From: Bacteroidales bacterium
GTDB lineage: Bacteria; Bacteroidota; Bacteroidia; Bacteroidales; UBA12481
Direction: 5' to 3'
Length of the DNA: 7,505 nucleotides
Assembly: GCA_021160155.1 (NCBI GenBank)
Contig: JAGHDB010000172.1
Span: 1-7,505 of the forward strand
In this document: one piece after another, positions 1 through 6,891 of the stretch
How positions within the stretch are numbered: position 1 is the stretch's first letter
Layout: each line of letters begins with the position of its first letter
Notes under the pieces: model-generated
Told to the model about the DNA's origin: nothing
Seen by the model: the letters and a program-made list of their open reading frames with translations, nothing else
The model's database searches: none
Position numbers and translations under genes: made by a program

Positions 1-990
1 CCACCATACTACCCTGTCCTGATTGCTGTGCTGGCCGTCCTGCTATCCGGATGCCATTTTGCCGGCCACCGTAATTCCGCCAAAAAAGATACAAACCTTA
101 CTGCAATTCCGGTTTTCTCGGCAGATTCAGCCTATGCCTATGTGGCCAAACAGCTCTCGTTCGGATCAAGAGTCCCCAATACCCCGGCCCATAAAGCCTG
201 CGGCGACTGGCTCGCCCAAAAATTCAGAACCTTCGGGGCCAGCCTCATCGAACAAAAAGATACCGTAACAGCATTCGACGGCACCCCGCTGCATATGCGA
301 AACCTGATCGCTCAATACCAACCTGAAAAACGTAACCGTATTCTGCTGATGGCCCATTGGGATACCCGTCCGTTCGCCGACCACGATCCCGACCCCAAAA
401 ACCATCAAACCCCTATTCCGGGAGCCAGCGACGGCGCCAGCGGCGTGGGGATACTGCTCGAGATCGCCCGCCACCTGAAAACACACCCTACTTCCCTTGG
501 AGTGGACCTGATTCTTTTCGATGTTGAAGATTACGGTGTTCCCGATCAGAGTGAATACGAATGGAAAGCCGACAGCTGGTGCCTGGGTTCACAATACTGG
601 GCGCATCACCTGCACCGAAGCGACTATTCCGCCCGTTTCGGTATCCTGCTCGATATGGTGGGCGCCGCACATGCCCGGTTTACCCGCGAAGAGATCAGCC
701 TCTACTATGCACCGAATATAGTGGACAAAATATGGAATACCGCCCGTGAATTGGGATACGGTAATTATTTCTCCTGGCAAAAAACACCCCAGTTGGTAGA
801 TGATCACCGGTACGTGAATGAGATCACTGGCATCCCTTCAGTGGATATCATCCAATATGACCCCGCTACCGAAAGTAATTTCGGCAGCTATTGGCATACC
901 CTGAATGACAACCTGCAGATTATCAGTAAAGAAACACTTCAGGTGGTAGGAACCACCGTCCTAACGGTCATCTATCGTGAAAAAATTTAA
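1..990 (+). CDS. M28-family glutaminyl-peptide cyclotransferase-like lipoprotein, 5' end outside the window
   Basis: Probably a zinc-dependent glutaminyl cyclase, which converts N-terminal Gln of exported proteins to pyroglutamate; a plain M28 aminopeptidase is the alternative. The frame is open from base 1 with no ATG. The first codons read PPYYPVLIAVLAVLLSGC, the hydrophobic core of a lipoprotein signal peptide with lipobox L-S-G-C (Cys codon 52-54), so the true start lies upstream; the GTG at 28 would cut the signal peptide short. Numbering from that GTG, metal and active-site candidates are H110 (AHWDTRP), D135 (GASDGAS), E167-D168 (FDVEDYG), D209 (LLDMVGA) and H290 (YWHTLND). The Trp-His pair at 289-290 and the E-W...GS segment near 178-188 resemble animal glutaminyl cyclases rather than generic M28 peptidases. 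No acidic surface-export signal follows the Cys, so I infer a periplasm-facing lipoprotein. asnS follows after 21 bases. Family confidence is high; cyclase activity is inferred. Confidence 0.85.
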   Translation, partial: PPYYPVLIAVLAVLLSGCHFAGHRNSAKKDTNLTAIPVFSADSAYAYVAKQLSFGSRVPNTPAHKACGDWLAQKFRTFGASLIEQKDTVTAFDGTPLHMRNLIAQYQPEKRNRILLMAHWDTRPFADHDPDPKNHQTPIPGASDGASGVGILLEIARHLKTHPTSLGVDLILFDVEDYGVPDQSEYEWKADSWCLGSQYWAHHLHRSDYSARFGILLDMVGAAHARFTREEISLYYAPNIVDKIWNTARELGYGNYFSWQKTPQLVDDHRYVNEITGIPSVDIIQYDPATESNFGSYWHTLNDNLQIISKETLQVVGTTVLTVIYREKI

Positions 991-1011
991 TTACTCTTTT
1001 ATTCTGTTTAT

Positions 1012-2409
1012 ATGGTTACACTGAACCACACTAAAGTCAAAGAACTGCTGACTGCCGAACCAAAAGGTCAGGATGTTACGGTAAAAGGTTGGGTGCGCAC
1101 CCGGAGAGGAAGTAAAAAAATCGCCTTTATCGCACTGAATGACGGATCCATCGTGCATAATATCCAGATCGTGGCCGATCCCGCAGCATTCGATCCCGAT
1201 CTTTTGAAAAGTATCACTACCGGTGCCTGTATCCGGGCTACCGGTCCGCTTGTTAGATCTGCCGGGAGCGGTCAACCGGTTGAAATCCAGGCTAAAGAAA
1301 TTGAAATATACGGCCATGCCGATCCCGAAAAATATCCGCTCCAAAAAAAGCGACACAGTATGGAATTTCTCCGCGAAATCGCCCACCTGCGCCCCCGTAC
1401 CAATACCTTCGGCGCCGTGTTCAGGATCCGCCACCACATGGCCTATGCCATTCACCAATATTTTAACGAAAACGGATTTTTCTACCTGCATACCCCCATT
1501 ATTACCGGATCCGACTGCGAAGGAGCCGGAGAAATGTTCCATGTCACCAACCTCGATCTGAACCGGCTCCCCAAAACACCCGACGGAGCCATCGATTATA
1601 ACCAGGATTTTTTCGGCAGAGAAACCAACCTCACCGTTTCAGGCCAGCTCGAGGGAGAACTGGGCGCCCTGGCTCTTTCGGAGATCTATACATTCGGACC
1701 GACATTTCGTGCCGAAAACTCCAATACCCCGCGGCACCTTGCCGAATTCTGGATGGTCGAACCCGAAATGGCCTTCTATGAAATCAAAGAAAATATGGAC
1801 CTGGCGGAGGATTTCGTGAAATCCCTGGTCCGGTATGCCCTCGATCATTGCCGCGACGACCTGCAGTTTTTCAGTAAAATGTATGACCCCGAGCTGATCG
1901 ACCGACTCCATTTTGTACTCGAAAACAGTTTCATCCGGATGAGCTACACCGAAGCAGTGGAAATCCTTATAAAATCAGGTAAAAAATGGGAGTTCCCGGT
2001 TAGCTGGGGCAGCGATCTCCAGGCCGAACATGAACGATACCTCGTAGAACAACATTTTAAAAAACCGGTGATCCTGACCGACTACCCCAAAGATATCAAA
2101 GCATTCTATATGTATCAGAATGAGGATAATAAGACGGTGCGCGGCATGGATGTGCTCTTCCCGAAGATCGGTGAGATCATCGGCGGATCCCAACGCGAAC
2201 ATCGCTATGACTACCTGGCCCGGCGGATCCGCGAAATGAACCTGCCCGAAAAAGATATGTGGTGGTACCTCGAAACACGCCGGTTCGGTACCGCTCCCCA
2301 TTCGGGATTCGGACTCGGTTTTGAGCGACTCATCCTCTTTATTACCGGGATGACCAATATCCGGGATGTCATACCTTTTCCCAGGACTCCGAAAAATGCG
2401 AATTTCTAA
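1012..2409 (+). CDS. asnS: Asparaginyl-tRNA synthetase
   Basis: Cytoplasmic class IIb aminoacyl-tRNA synthetase that charges tRNA-Asn with asparagine using ATP. The 465-residue product is close to the 466 of the E. coli enzyme and collinear with it from memory. Residues about 20-105 form the OB-fold anticodon-binding domain ([17 protein letters not shown]). The catalytic domain follows: [16 protein letters not shown] (161-176), the [14 protein letters not shown] stretch (200-213), motif 2 around [25 protein letters not shown] residues (232-252), [12 protein letters not shown] (387-398), and motif 3 GFGLGFERL (432-440) leading into the DVIPFPRTP tail (452-460). All the signature residues expected appear present. 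The ATG at 1012 is the only sensible start; the 21 bases before it are T-rich with no Shine-Dalgarno, as usual in Bacteroidetes. Spacing suggests read-through from the upstream lipoprotein gene. Direct AsnRS implies that tRNA-Asn need not be made by transamidation. Confidence 0.98.
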   Translation: MVTLNHTKVKELLTAEPKGQDVTVKGWVRTRRGSKKIAFIALNDGSIVHNIQIVADPAAFDPDLLKSITTGACIRATGPLVRSAGSGQPVEIQAKEIEIYGHADPEKYPLQKKRHSMEFLREIAHLRPRTNTFGAVFRIRHHMAYAIHQYFNENGFFYLHTPIITGSDCEGAGEMFHVTNLDLNRLPKTPDGAIDYNQDFFGRETNLTVSGQLEGELGALALSEIYTFGPTFRAENSNTPRHLAEFWMVEPEMAFYEIKENMDLAEDFVKSLVRYALDHCRDDLQFFSKMYDPELIDRLHFVLENSFIRMSYTEAVEILIKSGKKWEFPVSWGSDLQAEHERYLVEQHFKKPVILTDYPKDIKAFYMYQNEDNKTVRGMDVLFPKIGEIIGGSQREHRYDYLARRIREMNLPEKDMWWYLETRRFGTAPHSGFGLGFERLILFITGMTNIRDVIPFPRTPKNANF

Positions 2410-2439
2410 AATTTCGTAAATTGCCTATCGGAATCCGGC

Positions 2440-2447
2440 AGGAAAAG
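2440..2447 (+). promoter_or_regulatory. Purine-rich possible ribosome-binding site of rpoN
   Basis: AGGAAAAG lies five bases before the rpoN ATG. It is only a partial Shine-Dalgarno match, but the other ATG- or TTG-started genes here have nothing comparable. It supports the start at 2453. Bacteroidetes initiation relies little on Shine-Dalgarno pairing, so its use is uncertain. Confidence 0.35.
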
Positions 2448-2452
2448 TAACT

Positions 2453-3916
2453 ATGCTCAAACAACACTTACAGCAGAAACTTCTGCAAAAATTATCTCCC
2501 CAGCAGATCCAGTTGATCAAACTGCTCGAGATCCCTGCTGTCCAGTTGGAAAAGCGTATTAAAAAAGAACTCGAAGAGAACCCGGTGCTCGAAGAGGGGC
2601 GCGAAACCGACCCCGATACCCCCGATGATATAATCCAGAATGATCTTGAAGAAGAACAGGATGAGGTCTCTATTGAATCCTACAAAGACGATGGTGAAAT
2701 CCCTTCCTACCGGTTGAATCCCGGAAACTACTCCCAAAACAGCGAAAAATCCGTTGAAATTCCATTCTCCACCGGGATCTCTTTCCGGGAAAATCTCTCC
2801 AATCAATTGGGATTCAGAATTCTGGATGAACACAAACAGGCGCTGGGACACTATATCCTGGGTAATATTGACGACGACGGATACCTCCGGAGAGAACTGT
2901 CGAGTATTGTGGACGACCTGGCATTCAGCATGAATATCCGGACTTCCGAAGAGGAGCTTGAAGAGATCCTGAAGATCATCCAGGATTTTGATCCTCCGGG
3001 CATCGGTGCCCGTAATCTCAGGGAGTGCCTGTTGCTTCAGATCGACCGCATCACCGACGAAAACCGGAATACACGTCCGCTGGAACTGGCCCGGACCATC
3101 CTAAAGGATCATTTCGATGAATTTACCCGAAAACATTATGAAAAAATCCGGCAGAAAATGAACCTGAGCGATGAAGAGCTGAAAGAAGCGGTGGGTGAAA
3201 TCCTCAAACTGAATCCCAAGCCGGGCGGAGGATACAGCGACCCGCTCTCCCGCTCATCCCACCAGATCGTTCCCGATTTTATCCTCGAAGATCAAAACGG
3301 AGTGCCTGAATTATCCCTCAATGCGAAAAATGCACCCGACCTGCGGATCAATTCTACCTACGCCCGGATGCTGAAAAAATTCAGGGAGGATAAAAAAAAT
3401 CAAAACCGGGATCAGAAAGAGGCAGCCACATTCGTCAAACAAAAAATGGAGTCGGCCAACTGGTTCATCGATGCCATCAGACAACGACAGCATACCCTCA
3501 TCCTGACCATGAACGCCATCATGGAATTTCAAAAAGAATATTTTCAAACCGGATATGAAACCAACCTGAAACCTATGATCCTGAAAGATATCTCTGAAAA
3601 AACCGGGCTGGATATCTCTACCATTTCCCGTGTGGCCAATTCAAAATACATCCAGACCAACTGGGGGATCTTTCCGCTGAAATATTTCTTCTCTGAAGGG
3701 ATGCAAACCGATTCGGGTGAAGAGGTATCCACACGTGAAATCAAAAAAATACTGCAGGAATGTATTGAAGGAGAGGATAAAAAACATCCGCTTACCGACG
3801 ATAAACTGGCCGATATATTAAAAGAAAAAGGCTACCTGATTGCCCGGCGCACGGTAGCCAAATACCGCGAGCAACTGAACATCCCGGTAGCCCGCCTAAG
3901 AAAAGAACTCCTGTGA
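2453..3916 (+). CDS. rpoN: RNA polymerase sigma-54 factor
   Basis: Alternative sigma factor that directs RNA polymerase to -24/-12 promoters and needs an AAA+ enhancer-binding activator to melt DNA. The 487-residue product has every region in order. Region I is the Gln/Leu-rich start (QKLLQKLSPQQIQLIKLLEI, about 8-27, followed by LEENPVLEE). Region II is an acidic linker (about 46-82). The core-binding domain spans about 105-260, including DDDGYL (140-145), FDPPGIGARNLRECL (179-193) and LNPKPGGGY (253-261). The helix-turn-helix region has KDISEKTGLDISTISRVANSKY (378-399). The RpoN box ARRTVAKYRE (464-473) reads the -24 element. The protein looks full length and functional. Its stop overlaps the GTG of the next gene, implying translational coupling. 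No enhancer-binding activator is encoded in the window, and no convincing -24/-12 site was found here. Confidence 0.98.
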   Translation: MLKQHLQQKLLQKLSPQQIQLIKLLEIPAVQLEKRIKKELEENPVLEEGRETDPDTPDDIIQNDLEEEQDEVSIESYKDDGEIPSYRLNPGNYSQNSEKSVEIPFSTGISFRENLSNQLGFRILDEHKQALGHYILGNIDDDGYLRRELSSIVDDLAFSMNIRTSEEELEEILKIIQDFDPPGIGARNLRECLLLQIDRITDENRNTRPLELARTILKDHFDEFTRKHYEKIRQKMNLSDEELKEAVGEILKLNPKPGGGYSDPLSRSSHQIVPDFILEDQNGVPELSLNAKNAPDLRINSTYARMLKKFREDKKNQNRDQKEAATFVKQKMESANWFIDAIRQRQHTLILTMNAIMEFQKEYFQTGYETNLKPMILKDISEKTGLDISTISRVANSKYIQTNWGIFPLKYFFSEGMQTDSGEEVSTREIKKILQECIEGEDKKHPLTDDKLADILKEKGYLIARRTVAKYREQLNIPVARLRKELL

Positions 3917-4515
3917 AAGCAGCCCGGATCATATCCTGCCTCTTCCATCCCCTGATCATGCCACTCGCCGGGGTAGTTATTTTGCTCAACACCGGCAGCT
4001 GGCTCGTTCTTCTGCCCCCTGAAGCCAGCCGTTACATATACCTGGTAGTCACCGTAACCACCATTATCCTGCCCCTCTCGGCAATGCCGTTGCTGAAAAA
4101 CCGGTCGTGGATTCATAGCTATCTGCTTGAGGATAAAAAAGAACGACGCATTCCGCTGCTGGTTGGTGCTTTCTTTTACCTGGCCGGCGCCTTTGTGCTG
4201 CAACAGGTTCATGCCCCCATGATCTTTTCACTCTTTCTGAATGCCTCATCCATGATCATCCTGCTGATGGCCCTGCTTACCTGGAAATGGAAGATCAGCA
4301 ACCACATGGCGGCTATGGGTAGTTTAACCGGCCTGATTCTGGCGCTCTCTTACCGCTGGCTGGCCAATATGGAGGGTGTGCTCATCGTACTTTTTCTGCT
4401 CACCGGCGTGATCGGAATGGCGCGGTTAAAACTAAATACCCACCGTCCGTTTGAAATCTATGCCGGTTACCTGATCGGATTCACCGTAAGCTTTTTACTG
4501 ATCCGCTTTATCTGA
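3913..4515 (+). CDS. Small polytopic membrane protein, possibly PAP2-like, coupled to rpoN
   Basis: A 200-residue, strongly hydrophobic protein with about six or seven predicted membrane spans (roughly 4-26, 40-60, 82-98, 102-122, 133-148, 154-170, 182-199). The GTG start overlaps the rpoN stop (GTGA), with purine-rich AAGAAAAGAA just upstream inside rpoN; the N-terminus ARIISCLFHPLIMPLAG fits this start better than the later ATG at 3958. Three polar clusters sit in the order expected of a PAP2 lipid phosphatase but are degenerate: EDKKERRIP (73-81), ISNHMAAMG (128-136, His131 where PAP2 has SGH) and THRPFEIYAGYLIG (176-189, His177 and Glu181 where PAP2 has His and Asp). Two histidines and a basic patch remain, so it could be a divergent phosphatase of isoprenoid or phospholipid substrates, or a catalytically dead relative. 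I recognise the look of a conserved Bacteroidetes protein of unknown function; the PAP2 link is inference. Confidence 0.85.
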   Translation: MKAARIISCLFHPLIMPLAGVVILLNTGSWLVLLPPEASRYIYLVVTVTTIILPLSAMPLLKNRSWIHSYLLEDKKERRIPLLVGAFFYLAGAFVLQQVHAPMIFSLFLNASSMIILLMALLTWKWKISNHMAAMGSLTGLILALSYRWLANMEGVLIVLFLLTGVIGMARLKLNTHRPFEIYAGYLIGFTVSFLLIRFI

Positions 4516-6063
4516 TACGGGCATCAGTGCCATCCGCTGCACAAATAACTCGTTGAACTCCATATCCCCTGAAAGTTCTATGTATTCGGCTTGTTGTACA
4601 ATCCGGTTGAGCCGTTCACGGTACACCGGCTCATGCAGATAGAGCCGGGCCCCCAAAGCGGCAGTATTCCCCACCCGGATCACCCGTTTTGACAATGCTT
4701 CAGGGATCAATCCAATCCTGCCGGCAGAATCCGGATCCAGGGCATACCCGAAACCACCCGCCAGATAAAGAACCGGAAGAGAAGACTTGTGATCCGGAAG
4801 AGTTGTTGAATGATCCGAAAAAATTGAGCTGTTAAGCGTGATAGCCGACTTTTTCAGCAGCACTTCTATCCCGGCTGCTATGGCGCCTTTGGCCAGTTGT
4901 ACCTCCCGGATATCCTGCGGAGTCAGACTGATTGCCGGATGTACTCCCTTCCGGTTTTCAGGGATCAGCACATAATCATCCTCCAGATATCCTGATGTAT
5001 CCACTACCCCCCGGTCAAGCATCAGCACTACGGCATCCAGCAACCCCGACCCGCACAATCCCACCGGCGATTGATCGTTAATAGTTTGAAAACCATTACT
5101 ATCCATCTTAAACACCGCCCCTGCAACACCTCCCGTACCGCAACTGATCTTCGCCCCCTCAAATGCCGGTCCGGCTGCCGTGGCACACACCAGTATCCCG
5201 TTCCGGTCAATCCGGGCCATCTCCCCGTTCGTTCCGATATCCAGAAACAACACCTGCTCATCCCCCTCAGGCCAATCCAACGCGGCAATACCCGCCACAA
5301 TATCCGCCCCCACATACGCCGATACCGAAGGCAGCAAAGTAATCCGTATCCCCTGAAATTCCTCCATTCCCTTCATCCCCACCATCTCCACCATCCCGGT
5401 AAACACCGGCGTAAAAGGATACTCCGCCAAAGGAGCCGGATTGACGCCTTTGAAAATATGCAGCATGGTGGTATTACCCACCACACTCATCTCTTTGACC
5501 GCATCCGGAGCTACCCCGGCTTCCCCGCATAACTCCAGTATCCCGTTCTTAATACCCTGAACAACCAACTCCCGTAACTTCTCCACCCCGTTTTCGTTCT
5601 CGCGGCAATATTGTATCCTGCTGATCACATCCGCCCCGTAAGCCTGCTGCGGATTGACAAAACTGCGTACACCGGTGTTTTTCCGCTTTGCCAGATCCTC
5701 CAGAAATACCACCACCGTAGTGGTACCGATATCCACAGCCACCCCGTATCCTCCGGCTCCCGAATCCTGATCCTCCGGGTGCGCGGCACTTAACCAATCA
5801 GGCCAGTAACTGTCCTGCAAGATCTGCATCCCGGGCAATGCGGGGACTACCACCTCCAGATGATCCCGCACATGATACGTACACGCCTTTACCTCCCCAA
5901 CCCCAACTATCTCCACGTTGCATTTCCCACATAACCCCCTGCCTCCGCAGGGAGAAGAAACCGGAATCTTGTTTTCGCGAAGAAGATCAAGCAAAACAGC
6001 CCCCTCCTCCGCCCGGAATGAAAACTTCCGGCCCTGATATAAAACCGATACGTCAAATTTCAT
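4495..6063 (-). CDS. Ferredoxin-ASKHA ATPase, reductive activator of corrinoid proteins (RACo/RamA-like)
   Basis: Likely uses ATP and a [2Fe-2S] cluster to reduce inactive cob(II)alamin in a corrinoid protein back to Co(I). The 522-residue product starts with a ferredoxin domain whose ligands are C39, C45, C48 and C61 (CGGRGLCGKC then C, spacing C-x5-C-x2-C-x12-C). The ASKHA part has phosphate-1 motif VDIGTTTVVVF (110-120), NPQQAYGADVISRI (137-150), VVGNTTMLH (194-202), phosphate-2 LDIGTNGEMA (274-283), CGSGLLD (337-343) and adenosine motif LAGGFG (434-439). I chose the ATG at 6063 because MKFDVSVLYQG begins the ferredoxin fold; the ATG at 6099 would add 12 unlikely residues. Two internal tandem repeats are listed separately. 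The 3' end overlaps the neighbouring + strand gene by 21 bases, and comF is divergent. No methyltransferase or corrinoid protein is nearby, so the client is unknown; a methionine synthase lacking its own activation domain is one possibility. Confidence 0.9.
   Translation of the reverse strand: MKFDVSVLYQGRKFSFRAEEGAVLLDLLRENKIPVSSPCGGRGLCGKCNVEIVGVGEVKACTYHVRDHLEVVVPALPGMQILQDSYWPDWLSAAHPEDQDSGAGGYGVAVDIGTTTVVVFLEDLAKRKNTGVRSFVNPQQAYGADVISRIQYCRENENGVEKLRELVVQGIKNGILELCGEAGVAPDAVKEMSVVGNTTMLHIFKGVNPAPLAEYPFTPVFTGMVEMVGMKGMEEFQGIRITLLPSVSAYVGADIVAGIAALDWPEGDEQVLFLDIGTNGEMARIDRNGILVCATAAGPAFEGAKISCGTGGVAGAVFKMDSNGFQTINDQSPVGLCGSGLLDAVVLMLDRGVVDTSGYLEDDYVLIPENRKGVHPAISLTPQDIREVQLAKGAIAAGIEVLLKKSAITLNSSIFSDHSTTLPDHKSSLPVLYLAGGFGYALDPDSAGRIGLIPEALSKRVIRVGNTAALGARLYLHEPVYRERLNRIVQQAEYIELSGDMEFNELFVQRMALMPVSDKADQ
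4790..4826 (-). repeat. 21-base imperfect in-frame duplication in the ASKHA gene
   Basis: On the + strand, TGATCCGGAAGAGTTG (4790-4805) recurs 21 bases later as TGATCCGAAAAAATTG (4811-4826), with three G/A differences in 16 bases. In protein this gives two seven-residue units, SDHSTTL and PDHKSSL (about residues 416-429), in a polar stretch just before the LAGGFG motif, where relatives from memory have a shorter link. It looks like an old in-frame duplication. Confidence 0.6.
5359..5394 (-). repeat. Four-copy 9-base in-frame tandem repeat in the ASKHA gene
   Basis: Read on the coding strand the units are ATGGTGGAG, ATGGTGGGG, ATGAAGGGA and ATGGAGGAA. They encode MVE-MVG-MKG-MEE, residues 224-235, placing Met at every third position (224, 227, 230, 233). 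The unit keeps the reading frame, so gain or loss of copies would change the protein by three residues each. It lies between the PFTPVF segment and LLPSVSAYVGAD, a part I expect to vary among relatives. Confidence 0.65.
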
Positions 6064-6135
6064 GGATACGAATGTAAGAAAATGACGACTTTTTTCCATT
6101 TAACCCTTTCAGAATCGTCTATATCTATATGCATT
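6064..6135. promoter_or_regulatory. Divergent intergenic region between the ASKHA gene and comF
   Basis: These 72 bases separate the two chosen starts and must hold both 5' signals unless the longer ORFs are used. The comF side is AT-rich (TATATCTATAT just before the start). On the - strand, TACATTCG (6069-6076 of the + strand) matches the Bacteroidetes -7 consensus TAnnTTTG with one mismatch, but it lies only five bases from the ATG and I see no clear -33 TTG at the right distance. No Shine-Dalgarno is visible for either gene. Confidence 0.4.
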
Positions 6136-6831
6136 ATGCTGTACCTGGCCAGTTTATTCGAAATCTTCGTGCCCCGCCTCTGCGCGGCATGTGACCGGCG
6201 GCTGCATCCGTGGGAACAGTCGTTATGCCTTGAGTGCCTGGGGGAAATGCCGTTGACCAAATTTCATAAGGAAACCTATCATCCTCTGGAGCAGATGTTT
6301 TGGGGCCGGGTACCTCTTGAACAGGTGGTGGCCTGGTTTTATTTCATCAAGGATTCACGGTACCAACTGATGATGCACCGGTTCAAATACCAAAACGAAC
6401 CGCGAATCGGATATGATCTGGGTAAATTATACGGATATCAACTGCATGACAGCAAACACTTTATCCGTCCCGACCTGATTGTGCCTGTCCCGCTACACCC
6501 GAAAAAAGAGCGCAAAAGGGGATACAACCAAAGCGCCTGGCTGGCACGCGGACTTGCAGAGGCACTCGAAATCCCCATGCAACCGGATCTCCTGATCCGG
6601 ACAGGATTTACCGACACCCAAACCCATAAATCCCGGTTCGACCGCTACCTGAATGTAACCGGAAAATTTACCGTGTCCCGCCCCGATCAAATTGTCCGCA
6701 AACATATCCTGCTGGCAGATGATGTGATCACTACCGGTGCCACCATCGAAGCCTGCGCCGAAACACTGCTCAAATATGAAGGAGTAAAAGTCAGTGCAGC
6801 CGCATTGGCCTGGGCAAAGAGACAGTTCTGA
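6136..6831 (+). CDS. comF: ComF-family phosphoribosyltransferase-like protein
   Basis: Cytoplasmic type I phosphoribosyltransferase-fold protein; ComF is required for DNA uptake in naturally competent bacteria, and its substrate is not firmly established. The 231-residue product begins with a four-Cys zinc finger (C16, C19, C31, C34: CAAC and CLEC), followed by HRFKYQNEPRIG (81-92, the usual hydrophobic-K-Y segment), VPVPLHPKKERKRGYNQS (116-133), the HKSRFDRYLNVTGKF stretch (164-178) and the PRPP-binding loop ILLADDVITTGAT (191-203). All family landmarks are present, so it looks active. I chose the ATG at 6136 because MLYLASLFEIFVPRLC matches how relatives begin; the ATG at 6082 would add 18 unlikely residues and approach the divergent gene. 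It converges on ubiX with a 60-base gap. No other competence gene lies in the window, so a role in transformation here is inferred only. Confidence 0.92.
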   Translation: MLYLASLFEIFVPRLCAACDRRLHPWEQSLCLECLGEMPLTKFHKETYHPLEQMFWGRVPLEQVVAWFYFIKDSRYQLMMHRFKYQNEPRIGYDLGKLYGYQLHDSKHFIRPDLIVPVPLHPKKERKRGYNQSAWLARGLAEALEIPMQPDLLIRTGFTDTQTHKSRFDRYLNVTGKFTVSRPDQIVRKHILLADDVITTGATIEACAETLLKYEGVKVSAAALAWAKRQF

Positions 6832-6891
6832 GCTTCGATCGGGGCGTTGTGATGAGTTGTCGGGAATCCCCAGCATGCGCCGGGTTGACAT
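6832..6891. other. Convergent comF/ubiX intergenic gap without a clear terminator
   Basis: The 60 bases between the two stop codons contain only short inverted matches (GGGAATCCC; GGCG with CGCC across about 31 bases) and no T-run on either strand. I cannot support an intrinsic terminator here, so transcripts may run into each other. Confidence 0.5.

Noticed and set aside
28..30. GTG at 28 as the start of the cyclase-like lipoprotein
   Set aside because: It would leave only eight residues before the lipobox Cys. The frame is open to base 1 with hydrophobic residues typical of a signal peptide, so the start is upstream of the window.
991..1542. 183-codon open frame on the - strand opposite asnS
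   Set aside because: It is the antisense shadow of a highly conserved synthetase gene, has no recognisable domain or start context, and its composition follows the asnS codons.
2410..2439. Possible rpoN promoter between asnS and rpoN
   Set aside because: The best candidate, TAAATTGC, has two mismatches to TAnnTTTG and no partner -33 element fits, so I do not call a promoter.
45..4736. Recurrent ATCCGGAT octamer (45-52, 1933-1940, 4729-4736) and many ATCCGG/GGATCC sites
   Set aside because: All copies are inside coding regions in different frames and fit a preference for ATC, CGG, GGA and TCC codons. No regular spacing or flanking similarity suggests a functional motif.
6542..6557. Sigma-54-like promoter TGGCAC...TTGC inside comF
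   Set aside because: Both half-sites are perfect, but they are six bases apart rather than the required five. They encode conserved-looking ComF codons (LARGLA), and no downstream gene lies in that direction at a suitable distance.
6832..6891. GGGAATCCC hairpin as a bidirectional terminator
   Set aside because: The stem is three base pairs with no T-run on either side, too weak to support.
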